A DNA stretch of 64,000 nucleotides from Phormidesmis priestleyi ULC007. GTDB lineage: Bacteria > Cyanobacteriota > Cyanobacteriia > Leptolyngbyales > Leptolyngbyaceae. Positions within the stretch are counted from its first letter, which is position 1. Each line of letters begins with the position of its first letter. Positions 1 through 11,712 of this stretch are shown here, in pieces. The notes beneath the pieces were generated by a model, which was not told where the DNA came from, made no database searches, and was given only the letters and a program-made list of their open reading frames with translations. Location of the stretch: NCBI RefSeq assembly GCF_001895925.1, contig NZ_MPPI01000009.1, positions 27,869 to 91,868 of the forward strand, given 5' to 3'. A program made the position numbers and the translations under genes.

Positions 1-3000
1 CTGAATCCCTTCCAGGGATTGAAACTAACACATAGTCATTCGGATCAGACGGCTCATCAAGCGTTCCAAAGAGCCTGAATCCCTTCCAGGGATTGAAACT
101 CGATAAATCGCTCAACGCGATCGCGCATCCAAAGAGTTCCAAAGAGCCTGAATCCCTTCCAGGGATTGAAACGCTCAAATCGCCGCCCAAGTCGTTGACG
201 CGCGACTGTTCCAAAGAGCCTGAATCCCTTCCAGGGATTGAAACTGAAACAGACAGACTCGTATTGCAGGCATCGCGCGTTCCAAAGAGCCTGAATCCCT
301 TCCAGGGATTGAAACGAGAGAGTCTTGCAGCCCTGAGATGTTGGCGATCGGTTCCAAAGAGCCTGAATCCCTTCCAGGGATTGAAACATCACGAACCCTC
401 CCCCCAATTGATTCGAGAGTTCGTTCCAAAGAGCCTGAATCCCTTCCAGGGATTGAAACGCGATGAGCGAGTACAACGCGAGGGGAACACTGGGTGTTCC
501 AAAGAGCCTGAATCCCTTCCAGGGATTGAAACACTCTATTTTGGCTACACCACCAGCGCCAGCGTTCCAAAGAGCCTGAATCCCTTCCAGGGATTGAAAC
601 AAATTATCAGCTAGTGGAATCAATTCTTTGCTCGAAAGTTCCAAAGAGCCTGAATCCCTTCCAGGGATTGAAACTGAGAGTCGATAGAGGGGCGCGATCG
701 TAGTCACGGGTTCCAAAGAGCCTGAATCCCTTCCAGGGATTGAAACGCAGTCGGGTGCGGCAATCTCAACCATTTCAGGGCGGTTCCAAAGAGCCTGAAT
801 CCCTTCCAGGGATTGAAACGGGAACAATAAGGGCGAACCCTTTAGCTGAGTCGCCCAATGACGTTCCAAAGAGCCTGAATCCCTTCCAGGGATTGAAACG
901 ATTAATTGGACGGCTCCAGGGGCGGCGATCGGCTCGTTCCAAAGAGCCTGAATCCCTTCCAGGGATTGAAACCGGGGGCTTGGGGCATGATGGGGTGAAA
1001 TACTAAGTTCCAAAGAGCCTGAATCCCTTCCAGGGATTGAAACGCCATAGGTCTAAGCGATCGTGCCCCTTTTTCAGGTTCCAAAGAGCCTGAATCCCTT
1101 CCAGGGATTGAAACTGAAGTCGAATCGCAGATTCAGCAAAAGCCTTATGTTCCAAAGAGCCTGAATCCCTTCCAGGGATTGAAACCAAACATCCGCACCG
1201 CAAACCGAGCCGGATAAGCGGTTCCAAAGAGCCTGAATCCCTTCCAGGGATTGAAACGAATCACAACATCAGCAAACAGCTTGTGAGCCAAGGTTCCAAA
1301 GAGCCTGAATCCCTTCCAGGGATTGAAACGCAACAATCCAAAACTGTCAGTTGTGGTGAATGTGTTCCAAAGAGCCTGAATCCCTTCCAGGGATTGAAAC
1401 GTACCGATGAGACAATCGGATCGCCTCATGACATCGTGAAAGCGGTTCCAAAGAGCCTGAATCCCTTCCAGGGATTGAAACAGAAAAATCAAGGCGGCTC
1501 AGAAAGTGGAAGAGGGGTTCCAAAGAGCCTGAATCCCTTCCAGGGATTGAAACTTAATCGTGGGAACTGCGGTGAGCGTAATCGCAGCAGGTTCCAAAGA
1601 GCCTGAATCCCTTCCAGGGATTGAAACGAAGCTGTAAACCCTGTGTTGGCGAGGTTGGTTGCCGTAACGTTCCAAAGAGCCTGAATCCCTTCCAGGGATT
1701 GAAACGAGATTGTGCGAGATGGCAAACGCAGTGGCGCGATCGCGTTCCAAAGAGCCTGAATCCCTTCCAGGGATTGAAACTCGACAAACTGAATGCCGTG
1801 CTGTTCACACAGTTGCTTGATGTTCCAAAGAGCCTGAATCCCTTCCAGGGATTGAAACTGATTTAGTCAGACGCAGTAGAAAGGTCTACTCACGTTCCAA
1901 AGAGCCTGAATCCCTTCCAGGGATTGAAACAGGACAACAAACCAGCTTACACACGCATCCGGGCCAACGTTCCAAAGAGCCTGAATCCCTTCCAGGGATT
2001 GAAACTACAAAGTGCCATAAAATTAGACAACCTGAAAACGTTCCAAAGAGCCTGAATCCCTTCCAGGGATTGAAACGTAGAGTGCGACGGTCAAGCTGAG
2101 TACGCCATTTTTGGTTCCAAAGAGCCTGAATCCCTTCCAGGGATTGAAACGTTTTGAATCTGGCGCTGAGACGTGGTGCCGCCTCTGGTTCCAAAGAGCC
2201 TGAATCCCTTCCAGGGATTGAAACGTCAAATTCTTACAGACTCGATCGGGGGCTTGAAGTTCCAAAGAGCCTGAATCCCTTCCAGGGATTGAAACGGATA
2301 ACTATGATATTTACGATCGACAACGCCTCACGTTCGTTCCAAAGAGCCTGAATCCCTTCCAGGGATTGAAACCAGTTTTCGCAGGGTCGAGGGCAGTATC
2401 AAGATCTGAGTTCCAAAGAGCCTGAATCCCTTCCAGGGATTGAAACTGAAACTGATGAATTAGCCCATACTTTGAGAGCGCGTTCCAAAGAGCCTGAATC
2501 CCTTCCAGGGATTGAAACCTGGTATCAGCAGGGCGATCAAAGAGGACATTTTTGTTCCAAGTTGTTCCAAAGAGCCTGAATCCCTTCCAGGGATTGAAAC
2601 GTCGAAGATCTAGTTGGCAAAGACAAGATCACGATCGTTCCAAAGAGCCTGAATCCCTTCCAGGGATTGAAACTTCGACAGATGGTCAGTGGTACGCCCC
2701 CGATCTTTGGTTCCAAAGAGCCTGAATCCCTTCCAGGGATTGAAACCACACCGTCCGTAAGCTTGCCCCAGTGGGTTGAGGTTCCAAAGAGCCTGAATCC
2801 CTTCCAGGGATTGAAACAGCACCAGATCGCAGCCTCCTCCCGGGTAGAAGCCAACAGTTGTTCCAAAGAGCCTGAATCCCTTCCAGGGATTGAAACAACG
2901 CAGTTGCCCAAGGACTGATTGGTAATATCGGCGGTTCCAAAGAGCCTGAATCCCTTCCAGGGATTGAAACAAGGGAGATGCCTAAACGATCTGCTTCACC

Positions 3001-6000
3001 TCTCGCAAGTTCCAAAGAGCCTGAATCCCTTCCAGGGATTGAAACATCCGCACTTCCATTGGCAGAGACACGCCTTTACCGTTCCAAAGAGCCTGAATCC
3101 CTTCCAGGGATTGAAACTAGAAATATTGATTGCCCCATTCAAATCAGCATCGCCGTGAGTTCCAAAGAGCCTGAATCCCTTCCAGGGATTGAAACGCGTG
3201 TTCCCATCTAGCGATCGTCAGGTGGCACCGCGTTCCAAAGAGCCTGAATCCCTTCCAGGGATTGAAACCTCACATTCCGCCCGACCCTGCTTGGGGAATC
3301 TACCCCGTTCCAAAGAGCCTGAATCCCTTCCAGGGATTGAAACACGCCAGAACGGGAGACACCGAGTTAGTCATCCTGTTCCAAAGAGCCTGAATCCCTT
3401 CCAGGGATTGAAACAAAGGCTTCATTCGTTGATAGCGATTTTCTGCCTAGTTCCAAAGAGCCTGAATCCCTTCCAGGGATTGAAACAGGGTACGATCGCG
3501 CGACCTCCGATTTTTATCAAGTTCCAAAGAGCCTGAATCCCTTCCAGGGATTGAAACAAGAGACTGAAGTTGAGATCGTTCGAGCGATAGAGACGCTGTT
3601 CCAAAGAGCCTGAATCCCTTCCAGGGATTGAAACCTTAAGGAATTCACAATGGATACTCAAACTCTCACGTTCCAAAGAGCCTGAATCCCTTCCAGGGAT
3701 TGAAACCAATAACGCCACCTACAGCTAAAAATACCTGGGTTATTTGGTTCCAAAGAGCCTGAATCCCTTCCAGGGATTGAAACGAGCATTAATCCGACCT
3801 GCGCCGATTCCATCCGCTCGTTCCAAAGAGCCTGAATCCCTTCCAGGGATTGAAACTTGGATCGCCCTGTGTAACTCGATGGTTTCTTGTAGTTCCAAAG
3901 AGCCTGAATCCCTTCCAGGGATTGAAACGCCCTGAAGGATTTAGCCCCATCAATGGCAAAGGCGGGGCGTTCCAAAGAGCCTGAATCCCTTCCAGGGATT
4001 GAAACTAAACTAGCTTAAGATATTCTAGGTAACATATCTAGTTCCAAAGAGCCTGAATCCCTTCCAGGGATTGAAACCCTGAGATGGGTGAAGCTCCTGT
4101 AGAAGACCCCAGGTTCCAAAGAGCCTGAATCCCTTCCAGGGATTGAAACAATGAATTGGATATGCTCCGAAAACATATCCATAGCAGTTCCAAAGAGCCT
4201 GAATCCCTTCCAGGGATTGAAACCCTGATGTAACTATTGGGATGTATGTAGATAAAGAGGTTCCAAAGAGCCTGAATCCCTTCCAGGGATTGAAACTCAG
4301 GCAACCACTGGGCAGCGCCCGTGCAGGCAGGTTCCAAAGAGCCTGAATCCCTTCCAGGGATTGAAACGTCATCTGGGTTATCCATTAGCATCTGTGATCA
4401 TCGTTCCAAAGAGCCTGAATCCCTTCCAGGGATTGAAACACTAAGTCAGGTAACAACAACACCACTGCAATTGCTACAAGTTCCAAAGAGCCTGAATCCC
4501 TTCCAGGGATTGAAACTTCTTGTGTGTTCGGTTTAGTGTGCCCAATTCTCTGGTTCCAAAGAGCCTGAATCCCTTCCAGGGATTGAAACACTTTAAGGTT
4601 TTGCACCCAACAACCCCCTTAACTGTTCCAAAGAGCCTGAATCCCTTCCAGGGATTGAAACGTCTCCATCCAGACTTGATGAATACAAAACCATACCGAA
4701 CGCTAGTTCCAAAGAGCCTGAATCCCTTCCAGGGATTGAAACGTCTCCATCCAGAACAACCGTAGCCTTACTTTCAAAGTTCCAAAGAGCCTGAATCCCT
4801 TCCAGGGATTGAAACCAGCATTCGCAACAGTGCGGAGATTTCGACCTCTTTGTTCCAAAGAGCCTGAATCCCTTCCAGGGATTGAAACATAGTAATACAT
4901 GTAAGCAGCAAGCTGGTCAAAGTGTTCCAAAGAGCCTGAATCCCTTCCAGGGATTGAAACAAACTAGTTTTAGAAACCAAGAGTAATGATCTGGCGTTCC
5001 AAAGAGCCTGAATCCCTTCCAGGGATTGAAACATGCACTTGAAGGATACGAATGAGGTCAGTGAAGTTCCAAAGAGCCTGAATCCCTTCCAGGGATTGAA
5101 ACAATAGCTTCTACTACGATGGATGGACTAAAGTAAGTTCCAAAGAGCCTGAATCCCTTCCAGGGATTGAAACCCCTTCTGTTGAAGGCAAGACTATTGC
5201 AGAGTTGCCCAGGTTCCAAAGAGCCTGAATCCCTTCCAGGGATTGAAACACCTAACTTTCCCTGCAACACTTGAGTTATCTGGTTCCAAAGAGCCTGAAT
5301 CCCTTCCAGGGATTGAAACAGGGATAGAGATAGCAGGTCACCGATACAACGCTGACAGTGGTTCCAAAGAGCCTGAATCCCTTCCAGGGATTGAAACTCA
5401 AGTTCAGTTATTTTTCAAGTTTCAGAATCGTTGTTCCAAAGAGCCTGAATCCCTTCCAGGGATTGAAACATCGAGATATTCGATAAAATTGAAAATGAAC
5501 AAGAGTTCCAAAGAGCCTGAATCCCTTCCAGGGATTGAAACATTGATGGGGATTGGTACGGGAACGTACGAGGTGTTCCAAAGAGCCTGAATCCCTTCCA
5601 GGGATTGAAACAGATTCAGTCGGTGCTTCTGAAGGTTTAGGTGATGTTCCAAAGAGCCTGAATCCCTTCCAGGGATTGAAACTTACTCACGGGGGTCTGG
5701 GGGGGGGGGACTGGAAGGTTCCAAAGAGCCTGAATCCCTTCCAGGGATTGAAACTAGCCTATCGAGAGATTGAAAACAATTGAAAATCGTTCCAAAGAGC
5801 CTGAATCCCTTCCAGGGATTGAAACTTCCAATCATCGAGCCAATCGCCGGGAGGAACAAGTTCCAAAGAGCCTGAATCCCTTCCAGGGATTGAAACGTAA
5901 AAGTCTGGCGTGTAGACCATGCAACATAGATCCGCTAGTTCCAAAGAGCCTGAATCCCTTCCAGGGATTGAAACTGAGACTGATGCAATGGCGTGGCATG

Positions 6001-9000
6001 AACTCACGAAAGTTCCAAAGAGCCTGAATCCCTTCCAGGGATTGAAACACCAGTAACCGAGAAGGGCACCAACTTACAGTGGTTCCAAAGAGCCTGAATC
6101 CCTTCCAGGGATTGAAACTGGGAATAAAGTAGCAACGAGCGGGACATTGCGTGTTCCAAAGAGCCTGAATCCCTTCCAGGGATTGAAACTAAAGACATTG
6201 GGACGCTGGTGGCAAGACTTCCTAGTTCCAAAGAGCCTGAATCCCTTCCAGGGATTGAAACCACTGAGAGGAAACTAGGGAATGTCATTATCCAAGGTTC
6301 CAAAGAGCCTGAATCCCTTCCAGGGATTGAAACGGGAGTCAATGTGAAACGAGCGCAACAGATACTTGGTTCCAAAGAGCCTGAATCCCTTCCAGGGATT
6401 GAAACCTCTCAGGGTTCGCTAACTCTCCACTCACTGCCGTGTTCCAAAGAGCCTGAATCCCTTCCAGGGATTGAAACAATGGAGAGGTTGTAGCCAGTAC
6501 TTTAGAATGGAATGTTCCAAAGAGCCTGAATCCCTTCCAGGGATTGAAACTAGACCCAACACTGAACGGGACTATTGTTCACATGGTTCCAAAGAGCCTG
6601 AATCCCTTCCAGGGATTGAAACTGAAGACCCTTGCACGTAAAGCCATCTACTGAGAAGTTCCAAAGAGCCTGAATCCCTTCCAGGGATTGAAACCGTAAG
6701 CTCTGGGCTATGCTTCGCTCCTTGGTTGGTTCCAAAGAGCCTGAATCCCTTCCAGGGATTGAAACGCCGGGAGGAACAAGGGAAATCGCATCATTAAAAG
6801 TTCCAAAGAGCCTGAATCCCTTCCAGGGATTGAAACCACTCAGTACGACTTCCCAATACGGAGTGTTTGGGTTCCAAAGAGCCTGAATCCCTTCCAGGGA
6901 TTGAAACCTACATTCCAGTTGAGTTTGCTACTGAGGAGAATGTTCCAAAGAGCCTGAATCCCTTCCAGGGATTGAAACTCAGAAGACTAGACAACTCATC
7001 GATGAAGCAGCAAGTTCCAAAGAGCCTGAATCCCTTCCAGGGATTGAAACAGAACCCACTTGCTCCCATTGACATCACACTCCCGTTCCAAAGAGCCTGA
7101 ATCCCTTCCAGGGATTGAAACGCAACTCCCACAACAGTAGGGTGGTCAACCATGTCTGTTCCAAAGAGCCTGAATCCCTTCCAGGGATTGAAACCTACAA
7201 ACTCCCTTGACTGCCAAAAAGCGCCTCAAGTTCCAAAGAGCCTGAATCCCTTCCAGGGATTGAAACTTGTAGTTATTGCGAGGGAATGAAGGGGAGATAG
7301 TGTTCCAAAGAGCCTGAATCCCTTCCAGGGATTGAAACATGGGTAGCGAGAGTAGCGATAGCGCCACTCTAGCGTTCCAAAGAGCCTGAATCCCTTCCAG
7401 GGATTGAAACAATATTTTGGCGGTTGAGTGGCTCTGGGAGGATGGGTTCCAAAGAGCCTGAATCCCTTCCAGGGATTGAAACAGCAGTATTGGCAGGATT
7501 GCCCAAGCCAGTATCAGGTTCCAAAGAGCCTGAATCCCTTCCAGGGATTGAAACTAATTACTATCCCACTAATTCATCATCATCAGTAGTTCCAAAGAGC
7601 CTGAATCCCTTCCAGGGATTGAAACGATGCGAGAACGACTGGAGGACGAAGAAAGAGCGGTTCCAAAGAGCCTGAATCCCTTCCAGGGATTGAAACAAAA
7701 CTGCTCACCCGCTAACCCTATCGAGATCACGTTCCAAAGAGCCTGAATCCCTTCCAGGGATTGAAACAGGACGAGAAACACTGACAGAATGCCCCATTAA
7801 AGTTCCAAAGAGCCTGAATCCCTTCCAGGGATTGAAACGCAGATGGATTGTCGAGGTGTGAGAGTTGCAATATGTTCCAAAGAGCCTGAATCCCTTCCAG
7901 GGATTGAAACCTCGTTGGCCAAGGCTGGGTGAACAATGCTAAACGTTCCAAAGAGCCTGAATCCCTTCCAGGGATTGAAACGTCGTTCACCTCCTGGATG
8001 AACAACCCCATTCTCAGGTTCCAAAGAGCCTGAATCCCTTCCAGGGATTGAAACTTCATTGTTCCTCCATCCCCTACGGCTTGGGGCATTTGTTCCAAAG
8101 AGCCTGAATCCCTTCCAGGGATTGAAACGACGAAGGGACTTATGGCGGCGAGGTAACTGTTTCGTTCCAAAGAGCCTGAATCCCTTCCAGGGATTGAAAC
8201 TCGTCAGGCGGTAATGCAGATTAGATTGCGCCGAAGTTCCAAAGAGCCTGAATCCCTTCCAGGGATTGAAACCAAATAATTCTCGCACACAATAAACTTT
8301 AGGGGCGTTCCAAAGAGCCTGAATCCCTTCCAGGGATTGAAACTCAATACAAAAACCCTAATTAAAGCAAAATCCTAATGTTCCAAAGAGCCTGAATCCC
8401 TTCCAGGGATTGAAACAGACGAATTTCTCGCTCGTATCCAGCCGTAAGGCGTTCCAAAGAGCCTGAATCCCTTCCAGGGATTGAAACGATATTTTCTTGC
8501 GAGGTATCTAATTCACCTCGTACGTTCCAAAGAGCCTGAATCCCTTCCAGGGATTGAAACAATTCTAAATCTGCAATTTCTTTCTCTGTTAGGGTAAAGT
8601 TCCAAAGAGCCTGAATCCCTTCCAGGGATTGAAACTTTAGGCTGCGAACGTTGAGCGTGACAATCTCTGGTTCCAAAGAGCCTGAATCCCTTCCAGGGAT
8701 TGAAACCTAGCCGACGAGCAAGCCGCGCTAACGAATCGACCGTTCCAAAGAGCCTGAATCCCTTCCAGGGATTGAAACCTGACTGCTCTGAAGAGTTGGG
8801 ACGCGATGTTAATTACGTTCCAAAGAGCCTGAATCCCTTCCAGGGATTGAAACGCAGCCAAATACCTCAGATCTAAAAATCAGGAAGTTCCAAAGAGCCT
8901 GAATCCCTTCCAGGGATTGAAACAGAGATAAATGAAGAGGTAGAGGCGATCGCGAGATGGATTCGTTCCAAAGAGCCTGAATCCCTTCCAGGGATTGAAA

Positions 9001-11561
9001 CCAATTTTATGGCGGCATTCACCCTGATTTTGAAACGTTCCAAAGAGCCTGAATCCCTTCCAGGGATTGAAACGAAAACAGTATCCTGATTCTGGACGTA
9101 AACGTCTGAGTTCCAAAGAGCCTGAATCCCTTCCAGGGATTGAAACTCGATATAGGCTTTGCAGCAGCTATCGGAGGAGCGCGTTCCAAAGAGCCTGAAT
9201 CCCTTCCAGGGATTGAAACCTTTAACGCTTTCCTGCTGCTGGTGCGAAGCGAAGGTTCCAAAGAGCCTGAATCCCTTCCAGGGATTGAAACGCTGAACTT
9301 GGCGGCTCTCCAGGGGGCAAGGAATCAGGTTCCAAAGAGCCTGAATCCCTTCCAGGGATTGAAACGAAATTCCGGGCATGGGTACACCCGACGCGGATCA
9401 GTTGTTCCAAAGAGCCTGAATCCCTTCCAGGGATTGAAACGGGAAGGATGCCCCGATATCGCTTGCAGCAAGAGGCGTGAAGGTTCCAAAGAGCCTGAAT
9501 CCCTTCCAGGGATTGAAACGCCATGAATAATCAGCCGCATTTTGCTCTAATAGGGTTCCAAAGAGCCTGAATCCCTTCCAGGGATTGAAACGAGTACGAG
9601 TCCGTAGCTGCCATCGCGGTAGGTCGGAATGCGTTCCAAAGAGCCTGAATCCCTTCCAGGGATTGAAACTAAGGGACGATCGCGACTTCTGGATAGACGA
9701 GTTTGTTCCAAAGAGCCTGAATCCCTTCCAGGGATTGAAACAGATACAGAATCCGCTTATAAGAAAGGCAGTCATGTTCCAAAGAGCCTGAATCCCTTCC
9801 AGGGATTGAAACTGCGGAGTCGATTAGCTCATTTAATGGCGGCAACTCTGTTCCAAAGAGCCTGAATCCCTTCCAGGGATTGAAACATGACACCGAGCGA
9901 TCTCTTAACATTCAAGTGCCCGTTCCAAAGAGCCTGAATCCCTTCCAGGGATTGAAACCTAGATCCTGAAGTGCAAAGAGCGATCGAGGGCAAGCGTTCC
10001 AAAGAGCCTGAATCCCTTCCAGGGATTGAAACGACTCGGACTCAGAATTTTGAGAGGCTTTAGAGGAGGTTCCAAAGAGCCTGAATCCCTTCCAGGGATT
10101 GAAACGGAAGTTCTGAAGCTAGTCGCACAGGGATTAACAGGTTCCAAAGAGCCTGAATCCCTTCCAGGGATTGAAACAAGACTTTCTCACGAGATGCTGA
10201 CAACATCTCGGCAGTTCCAAAGAGCCTGAATCCCTTCCAGGGATTGAAACGGATCGTCGAACGAGAGATGAGGAGGGCGATCGCGGTTCCAAAGAGCCTG
10301 AATCCCTTCCAGGGATTGAAACGGTTCTAGGCGTTGCCCTGACCACCGCATGGGGTTCCAAAGAGCCTGAATCCCTTCCAGGGATTGAAACGAAATTATG
10401 GGACTCGCTGCCGTGCCGCCCAGGGGTTCCAAAGAGCCTGAATCCCTTCCAGGGATTGAAACATCTAGCAAAGTTTGCCAGTAGAGACGATCGCTAAAGT
10501 TCCAAAGAGCCTGAATCCCTTCCAGGGATTGAAACAGAAATGAAACTAAAGGCTCTACCTATCACGTTGATTGTTCCAAAGAGCCTGAATCCCTTCCAGG
10601 GATTGAAACCAATCTGAGCTAGAGAAGATGTCGAAAGCTGCGAGTGGTTCCAAAGAGCCTGAATCCCTTCCAGGGATTGAAACACGATCTCCGGGGGTAG
10701 AACTGCCCATGAGCTTAAGTTCCAAAGAGCCTGAATCCCTTCCAGGGATTGAAACGCAGTGCAAGCTGGATCGATCGGAGACTTCCTTGAAGTTCCAAAG
10801 AGCCTGAATCCCTTCCAGGGATTGAAACAACCCCATTGCGCGAAGAAAAGGCATTCGATGTTTGGGTTCCAAAGAGCCTGAATCCCTTCCAGGGATTGAA
10901 ACTGCCATTATTACAACCACATTTCACCTCAATTTTAGGTTCCAAAGAGCCTGAATCCCTTCCAGGGATTGAAACCAAGCGCTGGCAACGGTGCAGCAGC
11001 TAGGACATCCCGGTTCCAAAGAGCCTGAATCCCTTCCAGGGATTGAAACTGGGTGTGACTTCGAGAAAGCAACGATCGAGCTTGAGTTCCAAAGAGCCTG
11101 AATCCCTTCCAGGGATTGAAACGAACTCATCGATAAAGCACAATCGAAGGGCCGCAAGGTTCCAAAGAGCCTGAATCCCTTCCAGGGATTGAAACCCAAG
11201 TAGTAGCCAAATTTGTGCAACTCAAGCCGTGTTCCAAAGAGCCTGAATCCCTTCCAGGGATTGAAACGCATTATTCAGTCGGCGCTGATCATCGTGGCTC
11301 AGTTCCAAAGAGCCTGAATCCCTTCCAGGGATTGAAACGGTTTTGGGCATCAGAACTGATACCCTCGATCGCGATTGCTCGTTCCAAAGAGCCTGAATCC
11401 CTTCCAGGGATTGAAACCGAGTCGCTGCTCTGCCTGTACACGGTAGATATTCGTTCCAAAGAGCCTGAATCTCTTCCAGGGATTGAAACAGAGTAGATGC
11501 TTGAGTACTTGGGATTAGACATTAGTTCCAAAGAGCCTGAATCCCTTCCAGGGATTGAAAC
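1..11561 (+). CRISPR. Giant CRISPR array, 159 repeats and 158 spacers
   Basis: The 37-bp repeat starts GTTCCAAAGAGCC and ends GGGATTGAAAC. It has an internal stem AATCCC/GGGATT around a 5-base loop. I counted 159 copies; the first is cut by the window edge (bases 1-25). The mean period is 73 bp and spacers run about 32-45 bp. By eye all repeats are identical except the one at 11453-11489 (C to T at repeat position 20). The ATTGAAAC end is the usual 8-nt crRNA handle, so transcription should run left to right. The single variant lies next to the right end, which suggests that end is the old trailer and that the leader and newest spacers lie off the left edge. Repeats of this length and 3' end accompany type I-D and III systems in cyanobacteria; the subtype is inferred. 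No cas gene is in the window. Confidence 0.99.
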
Positions 11562-11635
11562 TCGTCTAATCGCAGTGCCCACAGTCAGGAATCACCGCTC
11601 CTTTAGGACGGTGAGGATGTCAAGAAACCTCTATC
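11562..11635 (+). mobile_element. IS200/IS605-type right-end remnant beside the CRISPR trailer
   Basis: Right after the last repeat one frame reads the short tail QESPLL followed by a stop (11586-11606). This resembles the conserved C-terminus of TnpB proteins in cyanobacterial IS200/IS605 elements. The stop lies inside a hairpin, CACCG-C-TCC / TTTA / GGA-CGGTG (11593-11613), followed by GATGTCAAG, the layout typical of the right end of such elements. No other part of a transposase is present, so this is at most a fossil end. The match is from memory of the family and is short. Confidence 0.45.
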
Positions 11636-11712
11636 AGCGGAACGAGGAAAAGCTTCAGAAGCTGTGGCACTGTGAGTAATAGGTGCTGTGTCACGAATTC
11701 TTTTTATAAAGT

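Noticed and set aside
5755-5788. Spacer containing GAGATTGAAAAC, similar to the repeat end
   Set aside because: Only a short, AT-rich similarity; spacing of the flanking repeats is normal, so it is not a degenerate repeat.
57-11582. Many open frames of 60-318 codons on both strands with repeated phrases such as SIPGRDSGSLE or VPKSLNPFQGLK
   Set aside because: They are translations of the 37-bp CRISPR repeat plus spacers, not genes.
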